Source: DATGEP01 sp035310125
GTDB taxonomy: Bacteria > Chloroflexota > Ktedonobacteria > Ktedonobacterales > JADMIN01
Assembly (NCBI GenBank): GCA_035310125.1
Contig: DATGEP010000110.1
Coordinates: 1 to 63,732 of the forward strand
Length of the DNA: 63,732 bases
Reading direction: 5' to 3'
Shown piece after piece: positions 9,663 through 18,498 of the stretch. The translations under genes were made by a program, and so were the position numbers. Within the stretch, counting starts at the first letter, position 1. The number at the start of each line of letters is the position of its first letter. The notes below the pieces were generated by a model, which did not search any database, was not told the origin of the DNA, and saw nothing but the letters and a program-made list of their open reading frames with translations.

Positions 9663-9700
9663 ACATCCCGCGATGGACCGAGTTGAAACAGGCGGGATGT
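9663..9700 (+). terminator. Hairpin after aceB
   Basis: ACATCCCGC (9663-9671) and GCGGGATGT (9692-9700) are perfect 9-bp arms with a 20-base loop, 18 bases after the aceB stop. No T tract follows, so it is a probable but unproven terminator. Confidence 0.4.
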
Positions 9701-9718
9701 CCGGCAAAGCAAATAGGC

Positions 9719-9774
9719 GAGCCCCCCTAAGCCGCATCGTTGATAGCCACTGCGATGCTCGCTCAGGAGGGCTC
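9719..9774. repeat. Nested two-part hairpin upstream of the SnoaL-like gene
   Basis: Outer arms at 9719-9732 and 9761-9774 match at 12 of 14 positions (GAGCCC, then CCT, then AGC). Inner arms GCATCG (9734-9739) and CGATGC (9753-9758) match perfectly. The 56-base structure could be a second terminator, a mobile palindromic repeat or a structured leader. Confidence 0.45.
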
Positions 9775-9871
9775 CTCGTTTCGCTGTTGCCATAGGGCTG
9801 TCACTTTCTTGTTCTATACTGATTCCAACCGCTGACCAATACCCCATAAGCCCCGCTCAAAGGAGACTTTC

Positions 9872-10240
9872 ATGACCGAGCATGCTACGTCCGTCGCCGT
9901 TGCCCGCGCATTCACGGAAGCCTGGACCAGCCACGACCTGGACACGGCCGGCAGCTACCTCACAGAAGATGTGGTCTTTGATGGTCCGCTAGGCCACGTC
10001 AACGGGAAGAAAGCATATCTGGAGAGCCTGAACGGCCTCACACAGGCGCTCGGCGTCAACGGTGCACGCGTGGTCGCCGTGTTTGGCGACGACACCCAGG
10101 CGCTCATCATGTATGAGCTGATCACCGGCCGGTTCGGCGTCCTCACCTGCGCCAAGCTCCTGAGCATGCGCGACGGCAAGATCCAGTCGGACCGGCTGAC
10201 GTTCGACAGCTACGAGATCCGAAAAGCCCAGGGCAGGTAG
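9872..10240 (+). CDS. SnoaL/NTF2-like fold protein
   Basis: A 122-residue protein with the cone-shaped NTF2-like pattern: an N-terminal helix with FTEAWTSHDLDTAGSYLTEDVVFDGPLG, a central helix, then beta strands VVAVFGDDTQALIMYEL and AKLLSMRDGKIQSDRLTFD. This fold is used by polyketide cyclases, isomerases and many unassigned proteins, so the function cannot be stated. AAAGGAGA lies ahead of the ATG. It converges with the kinase-like gene that ends 5 bases downstream. Confidence 0.8.
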   Translation: MTEHATSVAVARAFTEAWTSHDLDTAGSYLTEDVVFDGPLGHVNGKKAYLESLNGLTQALGVNGARVVAVFGDDTQALIMYELITGRFGVLTCAKLLSMRDGKIQSDRLTFDSYEIRKAQGR

Positions 10241-10245
10241 TCGCC

Positions 10246-11037
10246 TCACGCATGCGTGGGCGGCTGTAGCGCCGGCAAGTCCTCGGGCTTACCGGCATAT
10301 CGAGCGATTCCGGCGCCCGGCCCCAGCGCGTCATCCGGCAGGCCCAGCCGCTCGGCTTTGCGATCCAGCGCCTGGCAGACCAGCTCCACGCAGTCGTCCA
10401 GGCTCAGAATGCCGGTATTGAGGACGAGGTCGTACAGGCGCGCGTCGTCTGGGCGGGCGGAATAGAGCGACTGCACGAATTGCTGGCGGCTGTGGTCTTT
10501 CTCCTGGATGCGCCGCTGCGCCGCTGGAATGTCCAGCCCTTCGCGCTGTGCGACATAGACGATGCGCTTGTCGAGCGGCGCGACAAAGCGGGCGTGCAGC
10601 ACATCGCGGCTGTCCTTGAGAATGACCTGGGAGCCTCGCCCTACAATGACGGCGTTCCCAGATGCGACGGAGACGGTTACGACACGGTAGAGCGCATCGC
10701 GGTACGCGTCAGTATCCAGTGGTCGCAGCGGGTCAACGGGAACGAAGACAGATGGTTCGGAGGCAGCCATCGCCATAAGAATGCGCATGATGATTCCCTC
10801 CGCGCGCTCGTCACGTTGCGCCGCCTCCTCATGACTGATGCCCAGCTCAGCCGCGACCTGCGCGACAATCTCGTGGTCTATCAGCTTCCATGAGAGGCGT
10901 TTCGCCAGTCGCGCCGCGATCTCGCCACCCCCGCTGCCATACTCGCGTGAGATGGTGATCGCGCGCATCGTGGGCGCTGCCGTGGACTGGTCCCCACCGG
11001 ATGTGGTGGGCGCTGCATCGGGTCCAGTCTCGCTCAT
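10246..11037 (-). CDS. Cytidylate-kinase-like P-loop protein
   Basis: A 263-residue protein of the cytidylate kinase-like group. The phosphate-binding region is ITISREYGSGGGEIAARLAKRL (near residue 27), where the loop GSGGGEIA replaces the classical GKS. It also shows KLIDHEIV, VIVGRGSQVIL and QRRIQEKDHSRQQFVQSLY, which are typical of the group. These proteins are common but their substrate is unknown. The N-terminal 20 residues are Pro/Thr/Ala-rich linker. GGAGGTG five bases before the ATG at 11037 fixes the start; an upstream start would add 25 residues without support. Confidence 0.8.
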   Translation of the reverse strand: MSETGPDAAPTTSGGDQSTAAPTMRAITISREYGSGGGEIAARLAKRLSWKLIDHEIVAQVAAELGISHEEAAQRDERAEGIIMRILMAMAASEPSVFVPVDPLRPLDTDAYRDALYRVVTVSVASGNAVIVGRGSQVILKDSRDVLHARFVAPLDKRIVYVAQREGLDIPAAQRRIQEKDHSRQQFVQSLYSARPDDARLYDLVLNTGILSLDDCVELVCQALDRKAERLGLPDDALGPGAGIARYAGKPEDLPALQPPTHA

Positions 11038-11206
11038 GTTCGCACCTCCGTCGTGGCTGCTACGGATTGCGCAGAAATAAACTTCTCGTAGACATACACC
11101 GTACCTGGTCACCCGTCAAATACCCGTTCGACAATCGCGCGCAGCTTCTTCCAAGAGAGGCCACCGGGAACGTACTGAACAGGCACGGTTGCGGTTGCCC
11201 ACTTCC

Positions 11207-14200
11207 TCAGCCCTCATCTATCCATTCGACCATGCGCTCGGCAATGCGCTCGACCGGCTCCTGGTACGCTGTGCAAGGCGGCAATGTGCCGAGGATCGTG
11301 GGGCCATACACTCGCGTTTGCAGCCGGCGGTCAAAGAGCACGACGGCGTTGCGCTGGCGGTGGCTCCATGCGAGTCCCCCAAGCGCCTGGCGCAGCCTGA
11401 GCGCGGCATGGGGCACGACAAATTGATTTTGCTGGTCAGACCATGTATCGGCGCGAGCGGCCAGCAGCGGATCGCTCATCGCGGGGAACGGCACACGCGT
11501 GACGACGACACAGGCGGGCGGCTGATCGGACTGGCTGGCGCCCTCCCAGAACGCCCCGGCGCCCAGCAGCACGACACGCGGCTCATTGCGGAACGTCTGC
11601 CAGAGCTGACGAGCGGAACCGTCCTGGCCTTGGGCGAGTACAAGGATATCCTGGCGCTCCAGCTTGCGCCGGATGCCCTGCGCGCCGGCACGGAGCGCGG
11701 CGTGTGAGGGGAAGATGGCGACAAGTCGGCCTCCAAGGGCCACGGCAAAGCGCGCCAGCGCATCGTCCAGGTGGCGCTGGTACTGCGCGGCATTCGGCTC
11801 TGGCACGTCCGTGGGCATGCAGAGCAGCGTCTGATTGGAGCGGTCGTTGGCAAAGCTCAGCGTGCGCAGGCTGTCGGGCAGGCCAAGACTGCCGCGCACA
11901 TAGGTGAAGTCGCCCGCGACGGCCAGCGCGGGGCTGCTCAGTAGCAGCGACCGCTCAGGCGCGACGAGCGGCGCCAGCAGCGCGCCGACCTGGACAGGCG
12001 CGCTGTGGACGACCGGCGTTTCGCCGGAGTCGCCGCCATTCTCATCGCCAGCGAGAGCCACCACCTCCGCGTCCGGCGCACGTGCTTCGGCGCGCTCCGC
12101 GCCTGGCGCATCCGGCTTTTCGGCGCGCGGTTGCGCATGTGACCCGCTTTGATCAGGGGTCGGGCGCCGGCCCGGACCGCCCTGCCGCCACGGCGTGGGC
12201 GCCGTGTTGGGGCCTGAGGCGGCGTACGGAACTCGCAGCCAGGCCACACGATTGTCGTCGCCGCTCGCTCCGAATAACGTGCCGCCATGAGTGCGGACCA
12301 GCTCCAGCCGGCGACAGATGCCGAGCAGATCAGTCGCGACACCGTCGCTCGAAATGGGGCCGTTGCCGTGCGCCGAGACACTTCCCCGCGCCGCCTCGCG
12401 TGCGAAGCGAATGACGGCCTCAAGCCGCGCCGCCAGATCCTCCCAGGCGCGGACGACTATTGACCAGCGAGCGAGCCGTCGCGTGTGGGCATCCAGCCGG
12501 AGGGTGCGTTGCTCCGGCTGGTCATTGTTGGTCGGCGTCCTGCCTGAGTCGCGCTGGGATTCCGCCAGCAGGCCGCGCAGCTCCTGGAAAAGTGTTTCGG
12601 TGGCCCGGCGCGCCCGCTCCACATGAGCGAACCACGTCTGTTCACGCCCGCTTGCCGGCTTGCCGCGCGTATCGGCCTGGGCAGCGAGATGCAGAAGGCC
12701 CACGCGAGCGCCGTCGAGCTCAGTCTCAGCCAGCGTTGCCAGCGTCGCCAGCAGCTCCTGCCGCTCGATCGTGAATCCCGCGGCACGCCGCATCTCCTCT
12801 TCGAGCAGGTGGGCGTCAAGCACGAGGACGCGCGCGATGTCGGGCAGCAATGTATCGGCGCCCGTAAGCCGGGCGGCGAGCGCGGCATGCGTGGTCAGCA
12901 CAACGCGCGCCGTGCGCGCGGCCTCCTCTGCGCGGGCAACGTAGCAATAGCCGTCGCGGCGATAGGTGCAGGTGTCATTGGAGTCCGTGAACTCTGCTCC
13001 AGCACGCACAAGATCCCAGGCTGCTGACTCCTGCCCCGTCAGCGCGATCTCACCGCGCGCGCCGGTGCTTGTCTGGGCGGCCCAAACGGTGAGCCGGGCA
13101 AGGCCGCGCGCGAGGTCACGCGAAAGATAGCCATTGCGCGAGAGGCGGGCAGCGCCGTACCACCGGTGCAGACAGAGATACGATTTCTGTCCACTCCACG
13201 GCGCCACGGAGATCCCTTGGGCGGCGGGTCCGGCACGGAGGCGAACGCGCGGCAAGACATCGCGCTCCATACGGGCGACGCTCTCCCCATCGGCGACGCT
13301 GATAAGTACCCGTTCGTCCTGTGCGCTCACCCAGCGCAGCACAGACGCCAGGCATGCCTCGACATCGGCGTCTTCCGGCGCGATTTCGACGGCCAGCGCG
13401 CCACCCCTCGTCAGGCATTCGTCAAGCGCCTGCGCCAGCGATGGGTGGATGCGAGCCAGATCGCTACCACTCGGCGCGGACTGCGTAACGCCAGCATCGC
13501 TGTGGTCCCCTCGAAGAGGCGTGGCCGTGCGCGCTGGTCCAGCGATGGCCAGACTGAGCGCGGCGGGGTCAATGCCAAGCTTGGCTGCTAGCTGATCGCC
13601 CAACGTGCCGCCGCCAAGGCCGCCGAATCCAGCGGATGCCGCGCGTGCCGGCTTCTGGCGGGCGCGCAGCGTGCTGCGCACAAAGTAGCCGGGTGTCCAA
13701 TCCGGCGGAGCAGCCAGCCGATCCAGCGCTTCGAGCGTTGTTGTATCGAGCGTATCGAGCCGGGCAAGCAGCGCGAGAAAGACATCGCGGGCGAGCTGCG
13801 CATCAGCAAGAGCGCGGTGATGCGTCGGATTGCTCACGTCAAGGGCCGAGCCGACGGAGGCGAGCGTATAGCTGGGCAGATCGGGCAGCAGCGTCGAGGC
13901 CAGCTCGTACGTGTCCACCAGGGGATTGTGGCGGGCAAGGCCCGCGCGCCGCAGGAACGCCGCGTCGAACGGCACACTATGGCCCACCAGTGGCAGATCG
14001 CCCAGGAAGGTGCGCAGGCGTGGCACGAGATCGAAGAACGCGGGCGCGCCGCGAAGCTGCGCTGGATTGATACCAGTGAGCCGGCGGACGCGATAGGGCA
14101 GGGACACGCCGGGCGGCAGCGCGACGAAGCTCTCAAACGTGTCGAGTATGTCGTCGCCGGCAAACTTGAGTGCGCCGACTTCGATCACGGCGTCCTGCTC

Positions 14201-14257
14201 CGGGAGTAGGCCCGTGGTCTCCAGGTCAATAGCCACGCGCACAGGCTGGGTGCCCAC
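11207..14257 (-). CDS. DEDDh exonuclease fused to degenerate DinG-type helicase
   Basis: A 1016-residue protein. Residues 8-165 are a DnaQ-like 3'-5' exonuclease with all catalytic residues: Asp11 and Glu13 in IDLETTG, Asp98 in GHSVPFDAAF, His147 and Asp152 in HHRALADAQLARD. Residues from about 268 to the end align by eye with DinG/XPD helicases (KSYLCLHRWY, C430-x7-C438 followed by YVARAEEAARTARVVLTTHAAL, GAGAFWEGAS, RVPFPAMSDPL, VVLFDRRLQTRVYG). However, the Walker A position reads VEIAPEDADVE (290-300) instead of a GTGTGKS-type loop, the DEAH box is reduced to LDAH (480-483), and motif VI reads QALGGLAW (957-964) without its two arginines. An inserted Pro/Ala-rich low-complexity stretch lies near 700-760. 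The nuclease is probably active and the helicase probably not. Confidence 0.85.
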   Translation of the reverse strand: MGTQPVRVAIDLETTGLLPEQDAVIEVGALKFAGDDILDTFESFVALPPGVSLPYRVRRLTGINPAQLRGAPAFFDLVPRLRTFLGDLPLVGHSVPFDAAFLRRAGLARHNPLVDTYELASTLLPDLPSYTLASVGSALDVSNPTHHRALADAQLARDVFLALLARLDTLDTTTLEALDRLAAPPDWTPGYFVRSTLRARQKPARAASAGFGGLGGGTLGDQLAAKLGIDPAALSLAIAGPARTATPLRGDHSDAGVTQSAPSGSDLARIHPSLAQALDECLTRGGALAVEIAPEDADVEACLASVLRWVSAQDERVLISVADGESVARMERDVLPRVRLRAGPAAQGISVAPWSGQKSYLCLHRWYGAARLSRNGYLSRDLARGLARLTVWAAQTSTGARGEIALTGQESAAWDLVRAGAEFTDSNDTCTYRRDGYCYVARAEEAARTARVVLTTHAALAARLTGADTLLPDIARVLVLDAHLLEEEMRRAAGFTIERQELLATLATLAETELDGARVGLLHLAAQADTRGKPASGREQTWFAHVERARRATETLFQELRGLLAESQRDSGRTPTNNDQPEQRTLRLDAHTRRLARWSIVVRAWEDLAARLEAVIRFAREAARGSVSAHGNGPISSDGVATDLLGICRRLELVRTHGGTLFGASGDDNRVAWLRVPYAASGPNTAPTPWRQGGPGRRPTPDQSGSHAQPRAEKPDAPGAERAEARAPDAEVVALAGDENGGDSGETPVVHSAPVQVGALLAPLVAPERSLLLSSPALAVAGDFTYVRGSLGLPDSLRTLSFANDRSNQTLLCMPTDVPEPNAAQYQRHLDDALARFAVALGGRLVAIFPSHAALRAGAQGIRRKLERQDILVLAQGQDGSARQLWQTFRNEPRVVLLGAGAFWEGASQSDQPPACVVVTRVPFPAMSDPLLAARADTWSDQQNQFVVPHAALRLRQALGGLAWSHRQRNAVVLFDRRLQTRVYGPTILGTLPPCTAYQEPVERIAERMVEWIDEG

Positions 14258-14343
14258 GCTTCGCTCCGATTCCTCTTCTGGCGGCGAGCATCGCTGGCGC
14301 GCCGGCGATACATGCCTCTTACACGATGTTGCGTGGTGGGCGA

Positions 14344-14982
14344 TTATGACGACGATAAGGCATTCTGAGTCCGGCTGGCCAGCCGGGCAAGAGCTGGGCG
14401 TGCGGCGGCGACCGCGCGGGCGCGATGGCTGATGCGATGCTTCTCATCCGCGCTCATCTCGCCAAACGTGCGCCGCTCCTCGGGAACGTAGAAGATTGGA
14501 TCGTAGCCGAAGCCGCCCGTGCCGCGCGCCTCACGCGAGATGCGTCCCTCGACGGTGCCTTCGGTCACGGCGAAGAGACCACGCGGAGCCGGCTCCGCGA
14601 GCGCGACGGCGCAGCGGTAGCGTGCCGTGCGCCGCTCGTCGGGCACGCCGGCCAGCCGCTGCTCCAGGATGCGAAAGCGCTCAGGATACGACACGCCTTC
14701 CCCGGCCCAGCGCGCGGAATAGACGCCCGGCTCACCACCCAGCGCATCTATCTCCAGGCCCGAATCGTCGGCGAGCGCGAGCAGACCGGCGGCCTCGGCA
14801 TACGCGATAGCCTTCAGCACGGCGTTCTCGGCAAAGGTCGCGCCAGTCTCCGCGACCTCCACTCGCAGATTCAGCGTGTTCGGGCTGACCAGCTCAATTG
14901 GCAGATCGGCCAGAATCTCGCGAAACTCCTCGATTTTATGCGGGTTGGTCGTAGCGACGACGATGCGCCGCGCTGCGGTCAT
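14344..14982 (-). CDS. rdgB: XTP/dITP diphosphatase (RdgB/HAM1)
   Basis: Hydrolyses non-canonical purine triphosphates (ITP, dITP, XTP) to monophosphates and so keeps them out of DNA and RNA. It has 212 residues. Family motifs: TTNPHKIEEFREIL at the N-terminus, ADDSGLEIDALGGEPGVYSARWAG (near 71-95) with the metal-binding Asp pair, GTGGFGYDPIFYVPE (near 157), and KHRISHRARA near the C-terminus. It lies upstream of the exonuclease-helicase gene on the same strand, with 86 bp between, so the two genome-maintenance genes may be cotranscribed. Confidence 0.95.
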   Translation of the reverse strand: MTAARRIVVATTNPHKIEEFREILADLPIELVSPNTLNLRVEVAETGATFAENAVLKAIAYAEAAGLLALADDSGLEIDALGGEPGVYSARWAGEGVSYPERFRILEQRLAGVPDERRTARYRCAVALAEPAPRGLFAVTEGTVEGRISREARGTGGFGYDPIFYVPEERRTFGEMSADEKHRISHRARAVAAARPALARLASRTQNALSSS

Positions 14983-15033
14983 GCTCGCTCTCTCTTCCAG
15001 GGCGCATTCGCCAGATTCCAGACTTCCAGGGCA

Positions 15034-15044
15034 ATTGTAGCATA
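15034..15044 (-). promoter_or_regulatory. Extended -10 promoter element of rdgB
   Basis: The minus strand reads TGCTACAAT, an extended -10 element (TGN plus TACAAT, with TACAAT at 15039-15034), about 50 bases before the rdgB start. No good -35 is seen. Confidence 0.35.
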
Positions 15045-15066
15045 CGCCGCCACATCACCCCGCCAG

Positions 15067-16716
15067 CTATACCGCCGCCTGCGTAGACCGGCTATACACC
15101 ACAGTGGGATCGGTCAGCACATTGACGCAGGCGGGCCGGCCCGACGCGAAGGCGCGCTCCAGCGCGGGGCGCAGATCCTCGGGTCGCTCCACCAGCTCGC
15201 CGTAACCTCCCAGCGCCTCCACCATGCGGTCGTAGCGGATGCCGGACGTCAGGTCGGCTGCCGTGCTGTGGCCCAGCATCGCCTTCTGCGGATGCTTGAT
15301 CTGTGCCCACTGCCCGTCATTGCCGACGACCCCTACCACCGGGAGGTTGTGACGCACCATCGTCTCGAACTCCATACCGTTGAGGCCGAATGCGCCATCC
15401 CCGAAAAGCACCGCGACTTGCTTATCGGGCCGCGCGAGCTTGGTGGCAATGGCGTAGCCGGTGCCGGCGCCTAGCGTGCCCATCGGGCCGGCGTCCAGCC
15501 AGTGCCCCGGCTCCCATGCGTTCAGCACGCGCGCACCGTAGCTTACGATGTCGCCGCCGTCGCCGATGACATAGGCGTCGCGGTCCAGCACATCGCGCAG
15601 CTCGCGGCAGAGGCGCAATGGGTGAATTGGCGTCTGGTCCGAGCGCATCAGCGCTTCTTCCACGTCGCGCGCCGTCTTCTCGCTCTCACGAACGGTCGCT
15701 AGCCACGAATCGTGATTGACGGCGGAGCGCAGCGCATTGGAAAGCTGCGTTAGAATGGCGGCGACATCACCAGCGATGCCGACCTCCGCGCCGCGATTGA
15801 CACCAATCTCCCGCGCGAGCGTATCAATCCACACGATCTTCGTCTCAGCGGGGATCAGTGGCGGCTGGCCGTAGTTGAGTCGGAAGTCGAGCTTGGTGCC
15901 GACAAGCAGAATGAGATCGGCGCCACCCAGTGCGGCGCGGCGGGCCAGCGAAAAGAAGAGCGGGTGGTCAGGCGGCAGACTGCCCCGACCCATGCCGTTG
16001 AGGAATACTGGCGCTTGCTGCCGCTCGGCTAGGGTACGCAGCGACTCGGCGGCTGTATCCCACCAGACCGTCGTGCCGGCAAATATCACGGGGCGCTCGG
16101 CGCGCTCCAGCAGCGCCACGGCTTCCGCGATCCGTGCGGGGTCGCCCTGGGGCTTGGCCGCGACGCGATAGCCAGCGCCGGGGAGAATTGCGTCGGCGGT
16201 CGGAATGATCGCATTGAGCACATCCATTGGGCATTCGAGAAAGACCGGGCCGGGCCGTCCCGCTGTGGCTTCGCGGAAAGCCATCGCGGTGTAATCGGCG
16301 ACACGGCGCGTCTGCACCACGGTGCGCGCCCACTTGGTGATGGGGCGCAGCATCTCGACCATCGGCATCTCTTGCAGGGCGCCGCGATCCCAGTGCTCAA
16401 CAGGCGCCGCGCCGCCAAAGACAACGATGGGACTGCCGCCAAGGTAGGCGTTGGCGATGCCCGTAATGCCGTCGGTCACACCGGGTCCTGCCGTCAGAAG
16501 CGCGACGCCCGGTCTGCCCGTGACCTTCGCCCACCCCTCGGCAGCGTGGACGGCCACCTGCTCATGGCGCGTATCTACAACGCGGATGCCGCGTCGCACG
16601 CAACCGTCATAGATGGCGGCAATGTGGCCGCCGCTGAGCGTAAAGACCGTTTCGACGCCTTCCCGTTGGAGCATCTCGGCGACAAGCAACCCGCCATGTG
16701 CCATAACTTCGTCCAT
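15067..16716 (-). CDS. Thiamine-diphosphate-dependent enzyme, acetolactate-synthase-like
   Basis: A 549-residue TPP enzyme with the three usual domains. The N-terminal domain has GVETVFTLSGGHIAAIYDG and the cofactor-activating Glu in TRHEQVAVHAAEGWAK, followed by VALLTAGPGVTDGITGIANA. The TPP motif begins GDGAFGLNG and ends VGVVGND (near 435-465). No regulatory small subunit (ilvN) is adjacent, so it need not make acetolactate for branched amino acids. Related enzymes include oxalyl-CoA decarboxylase, 2-hydroxyacyl-CoA lyase, glyoxylate carboligase and sulfoacetaldehyde acetyltransferase. The start is the ATG at 16716 (GGGAG ten bases upstream); an upstream in-frame start would add 41 atypical residues. 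Confidence 0.88.
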   Translation of the reverse strand: MDEVMAHGGLLVAEMLQREGVETVFTLSGGHIAAIYDGCVRRGIRVVDTRHEQVAVHAAEGWAKVTGRPGVALLTAGPGVTDGITGIANAYLGGSPIVVFGGAAPVEHWDRGALQEMPMVEMLRPITKWARTVVQTRRVADYTAMAFREATAGRPGPVFLECPMDVLNAIIPTADAILPGAGYRVAAKPQGDPARIAEAVALLERAERPVIFAGTTVWWDTAAESLRTLAERQQAPVFLNGMGRGSLPPDHPLFFSLARRAALGGADLILLVGTKLDFRLNYGQPPLIPAETKIVWIDTLAREIGVNRGAEVGIAGDVAAILTQLSNALRSAVNHDSWLATVRESEKTARDVEEALMRSDQTPIHPLRLCRELRDVLDRDAYVIGDGGDIVSYGARVLNAWEPGHWLDAGPMGTLGAGTGYAIATKLARPDKQVAVLFGDGAFGLNGMEFETMVRHNLPVVGVVGNDGQWAQIKHPQKAMLGHSTAADLTSGIRYDRMVEALGGYGELVERPEDLRPALERAFASGRPACVNVLTDPTVVYSRSTQAAV

Positions 16717-16988
16717 TGCGTGCACGCTCCCTTCTCGTAGTGGTTTCTCTGCTGGGCAGTATACAACCGGATGAGACCAGGAACACGAGATATTCCAGAG
16801 CAAGCACCGTGGGCTAGGCACATGGGCGGGCGAGGGCATAGAATGGAAACGGATTTATCATGACCGCTGAAAGTTGGGATGCATTATTCGCCGCCGGCTG
16901 GCGTCCCGTCTCGCTCATCGCCATAGACGAGACATGATCAGCGCTGCGCTTCCGCCCAGAGGCCGGCATCAACAAGAAGTGGGCAGCC

Positions 16989-17186
16989 ATGATGCGCCGA
17001 ATCGCCGGATGTCTCTTGCTTCTCGCTAGCGTCGTCACGATCTTCGTGACGGTTGCCACGGCGCTGGTGGGCCGTGCGCTGGCTGGCGGTGCTCCGCTCA
17101 ACCTACCCCTCATCGGCGCTATCCTGCTGGCGGCGTTTCTCGTCTATTGCGCTGGCATGGCGCTGCTGACCTCCATCCGGGGCTGA
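16989..17186 (+). CDS. Small two-helix membrane protein
   Basis: A 65-residue protein made almost wholly of two membrane helices (about 5-29 and 39-61) joined by a short Gly/Pro/Asn loop, with a basic start MMRRIAG. No family is recognised. The ribosome binding site is weak (GTGGGCAG). Size and hydrophobic pattern make it a believable small gene, but it stands alone. Confidence 0.5.
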   Translation: MMRRIAGCLLLLASVVTIFVTVATALVGRALAGGAPLNLPLIGAILLAAFLVYCAGMALLTSIRG

Positions 17187-17191
17187 GGCCG

Positions 17192-17220
17192 TTGTCACCA
17201 GCACCCGCCCATGCTATACA
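17192..17220 (+). promoter_or_regulatory. Promoter of the nitroreductase gene
   Basis: TTGTCA (17192-17197) and TATACA (17215-17220) have a 17-base spacer. The leader to the start codon is about 45 bases. Confidence 0.5.
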
Positions 17221-17271
17221 TGCTATTGTGCGAACGCACGCGATCCACAATCCGCACGGAGGAGGATGCCC

Positions 17272-17919
17272 ATGACGACGCTCGATCTGACACCCGATCA
17301 ATTGCTGACGACCACACGCTCAGTGCGCAAGCGCCTGGATTTCACGCGCCCGGTCGAGCCGGAGATCATCCGCGAATGCCTGGAGCTGGCAGTGCAGGCG
17401 CCCACTGGCGGCAACCGCCAGAGCTGGCAGTTCGTCGTCGTGACGGACGCGGCCAAGCGCCAGGCGCTGGGCGACATCTATCGTCGCGGCTGGGCAGTCT
17501 ACAAGCAGGAGATCGCCAAACTCCGCCCGCCGAGCGATCCCGCGCGCCTGCAAACGCAATTGCGGGTAGCGGACTCAGCGGACTACCTCGCCGAGCACAT
17601 CCATGAGGCGCCAGTGCTGCTCATTCCCTGTATCAAGGGGCGCACGGATGGGCAGCCAAGCATCGCGCAATCGGGCCAGTGGGGGTCCATCCTGCCCGCG
17701 GTATGGAGCTTCATGCTGGCGGCCCGCGCGCGAGGGTTGGGCACTTCGTGGACGACCGTCCATCTCTTTTTCGAGCGGGAGGCGGCGGACCTGTTCGGCA
17801 TTCCTTTTGAAAAGGTCATGCAGGCGGCGCTCGTGCCCGTGGCCTACACCAAAGGAACGGACTTCTCCCCTGCTCCGCGCGAGCCGCTGGATACCGTGCT
17901 GCACCTGGATACCTGGTGA
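17272..17919 (+). CDS. Nitroreductase-family FMN oxidoreductase
   Basis: A 215-residue FMN-dependent NAD(P)H oxidoreductase. The family start RSVRKRLDFTRPVEPEIIRECLELAVQAPTGGNRQSWQFVVV (near residues 16-57) carries the FMN phosphate-binding Arg and the APTGGNRQ motif; GLGTSWTTVHLFFE (near 155) is the second FMN-contact region. Such enzymes reduce nitroaromatics, quinones or enones, or iodotyrosine; the true substrate cannot be told. GGAGGAGG ends seven bases before the ATG at 17272, so an ATG at 17266 inside the spacing region is rejected. Confidence 0.88.
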   Translation: MTTLDLTPDQLLTTTRSVRKRLDFTRPVEPEIIRECLELAVQAPTGGNRQSWQFVVVTDAAKRQALGDIYRRGWAVYKQEIAKLRPPSDPARLQTQLRVADSADYLAEHIHEAPVLLIPCIKGRTDGQPSIAQSGQWGSILPAVWSFMLAARARGLGTSWTTVHLFFEREAADLFGIPFEKVMQAALVPVAYTKGTDFSPAPREPLDTVLHLDTW

Positions 17920-18039
17920 TAGGCGCCAAACCGGCAGGGCTAAACTTCCTACGGCGGTAGTATAAGCGCCCCGCGCATGGTACGATGCCCAAAAGCGGTT
18001 CTGGCCTGATGCCGCTGCCCGCGGCAAAAGGAGGTCGTT

Positions 18040-18291
18040 ATGCGGCTAGCTTTCTCCCGCGCGGCGCACCCGCCCCAGCGGGCGTTCGAACAGGACCCAC
18101 CGGGCAATCTGGGCATGATTTATAGCTGCGTGGAAGAGGGCTGCGCAAAGCTCGCGCTCCAGGCCTGCGTGCGCTGCCAGCAGCGTTTCTGTACTCAGCA
18201 CATCCGCGCGTGGGAGCGTGATCTGCCGGCGCGCGGACTGAAGCCGCCCGTGCCAGATTGGTACTGCTACCAATGCCGGAGCCTGATCTAA
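18040..18291 (+). CDS. Small Cys/His zinc-finger protein
   Basis: An 83-residue protein with Cys30, Cys35, Cys43, Cys46, Cys51, His54, Cys76 and Cys79. The pattern C-x4-C-x7-C-x2-C-x4-C-x2-H, then C-x2-C, can bind two zinc ions in a way that resembles AN1 or B-box fingers. No function is known to me. A strong site, AAAGGAGG, sits eight bases before the ATG. It is one of three small zinc-ribbon or zinc-finger proteins in the window. Confidence 0.75.
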   Translation: MRLAFSRAAHPPQRAFEQDPPGNLGMIYSCVEEGCAKLALQACVRCQQRFCTQHIRAWERDLPARGLKPPVPDWYCYQCRSLI

Positions 18292-18377
18292 TACCCGTCC
18301 ACAGATACCGTTGAGCCACAACAACGACCTCTGCCTCCGTGGCAAGTCCGCTTTGGCAAAGTAGATTACCCGTTTCC

Positions 18378-18407
18378 TTGACGCTGCGGTTCAGGCATCG
18401 CTACACT
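18378..18407 (+). promoter_or_regulatory. Promoter of the serine acetyltransferase gene
   Basis: TTGACG (18378-18383) and TACACT (18402-18407) are separated by 18 bases, about 90 bases before the start. Confidence 0.45.
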
Positions 18408-18498
18408 ACTCAGCAACGCGACGATTTCGGCCCCAGGTGCGGATCTGGCGAGGAGGCCCACCGCAAGCGCCGCGTGGGAGCGAAAGACGACCCAATCT

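Noticed and set aside
14425..15474. 349-codon plus-strand frame across rdgB and the TPP enzyme gene
   Set aside because: Crosses two real genes on the other strand and has no recognisable domain.
16860..16937. 25-codon ORF that could be a leader peptide
   Set aside because: No ribosome binding site, no run of control codons and no attenuator after it.
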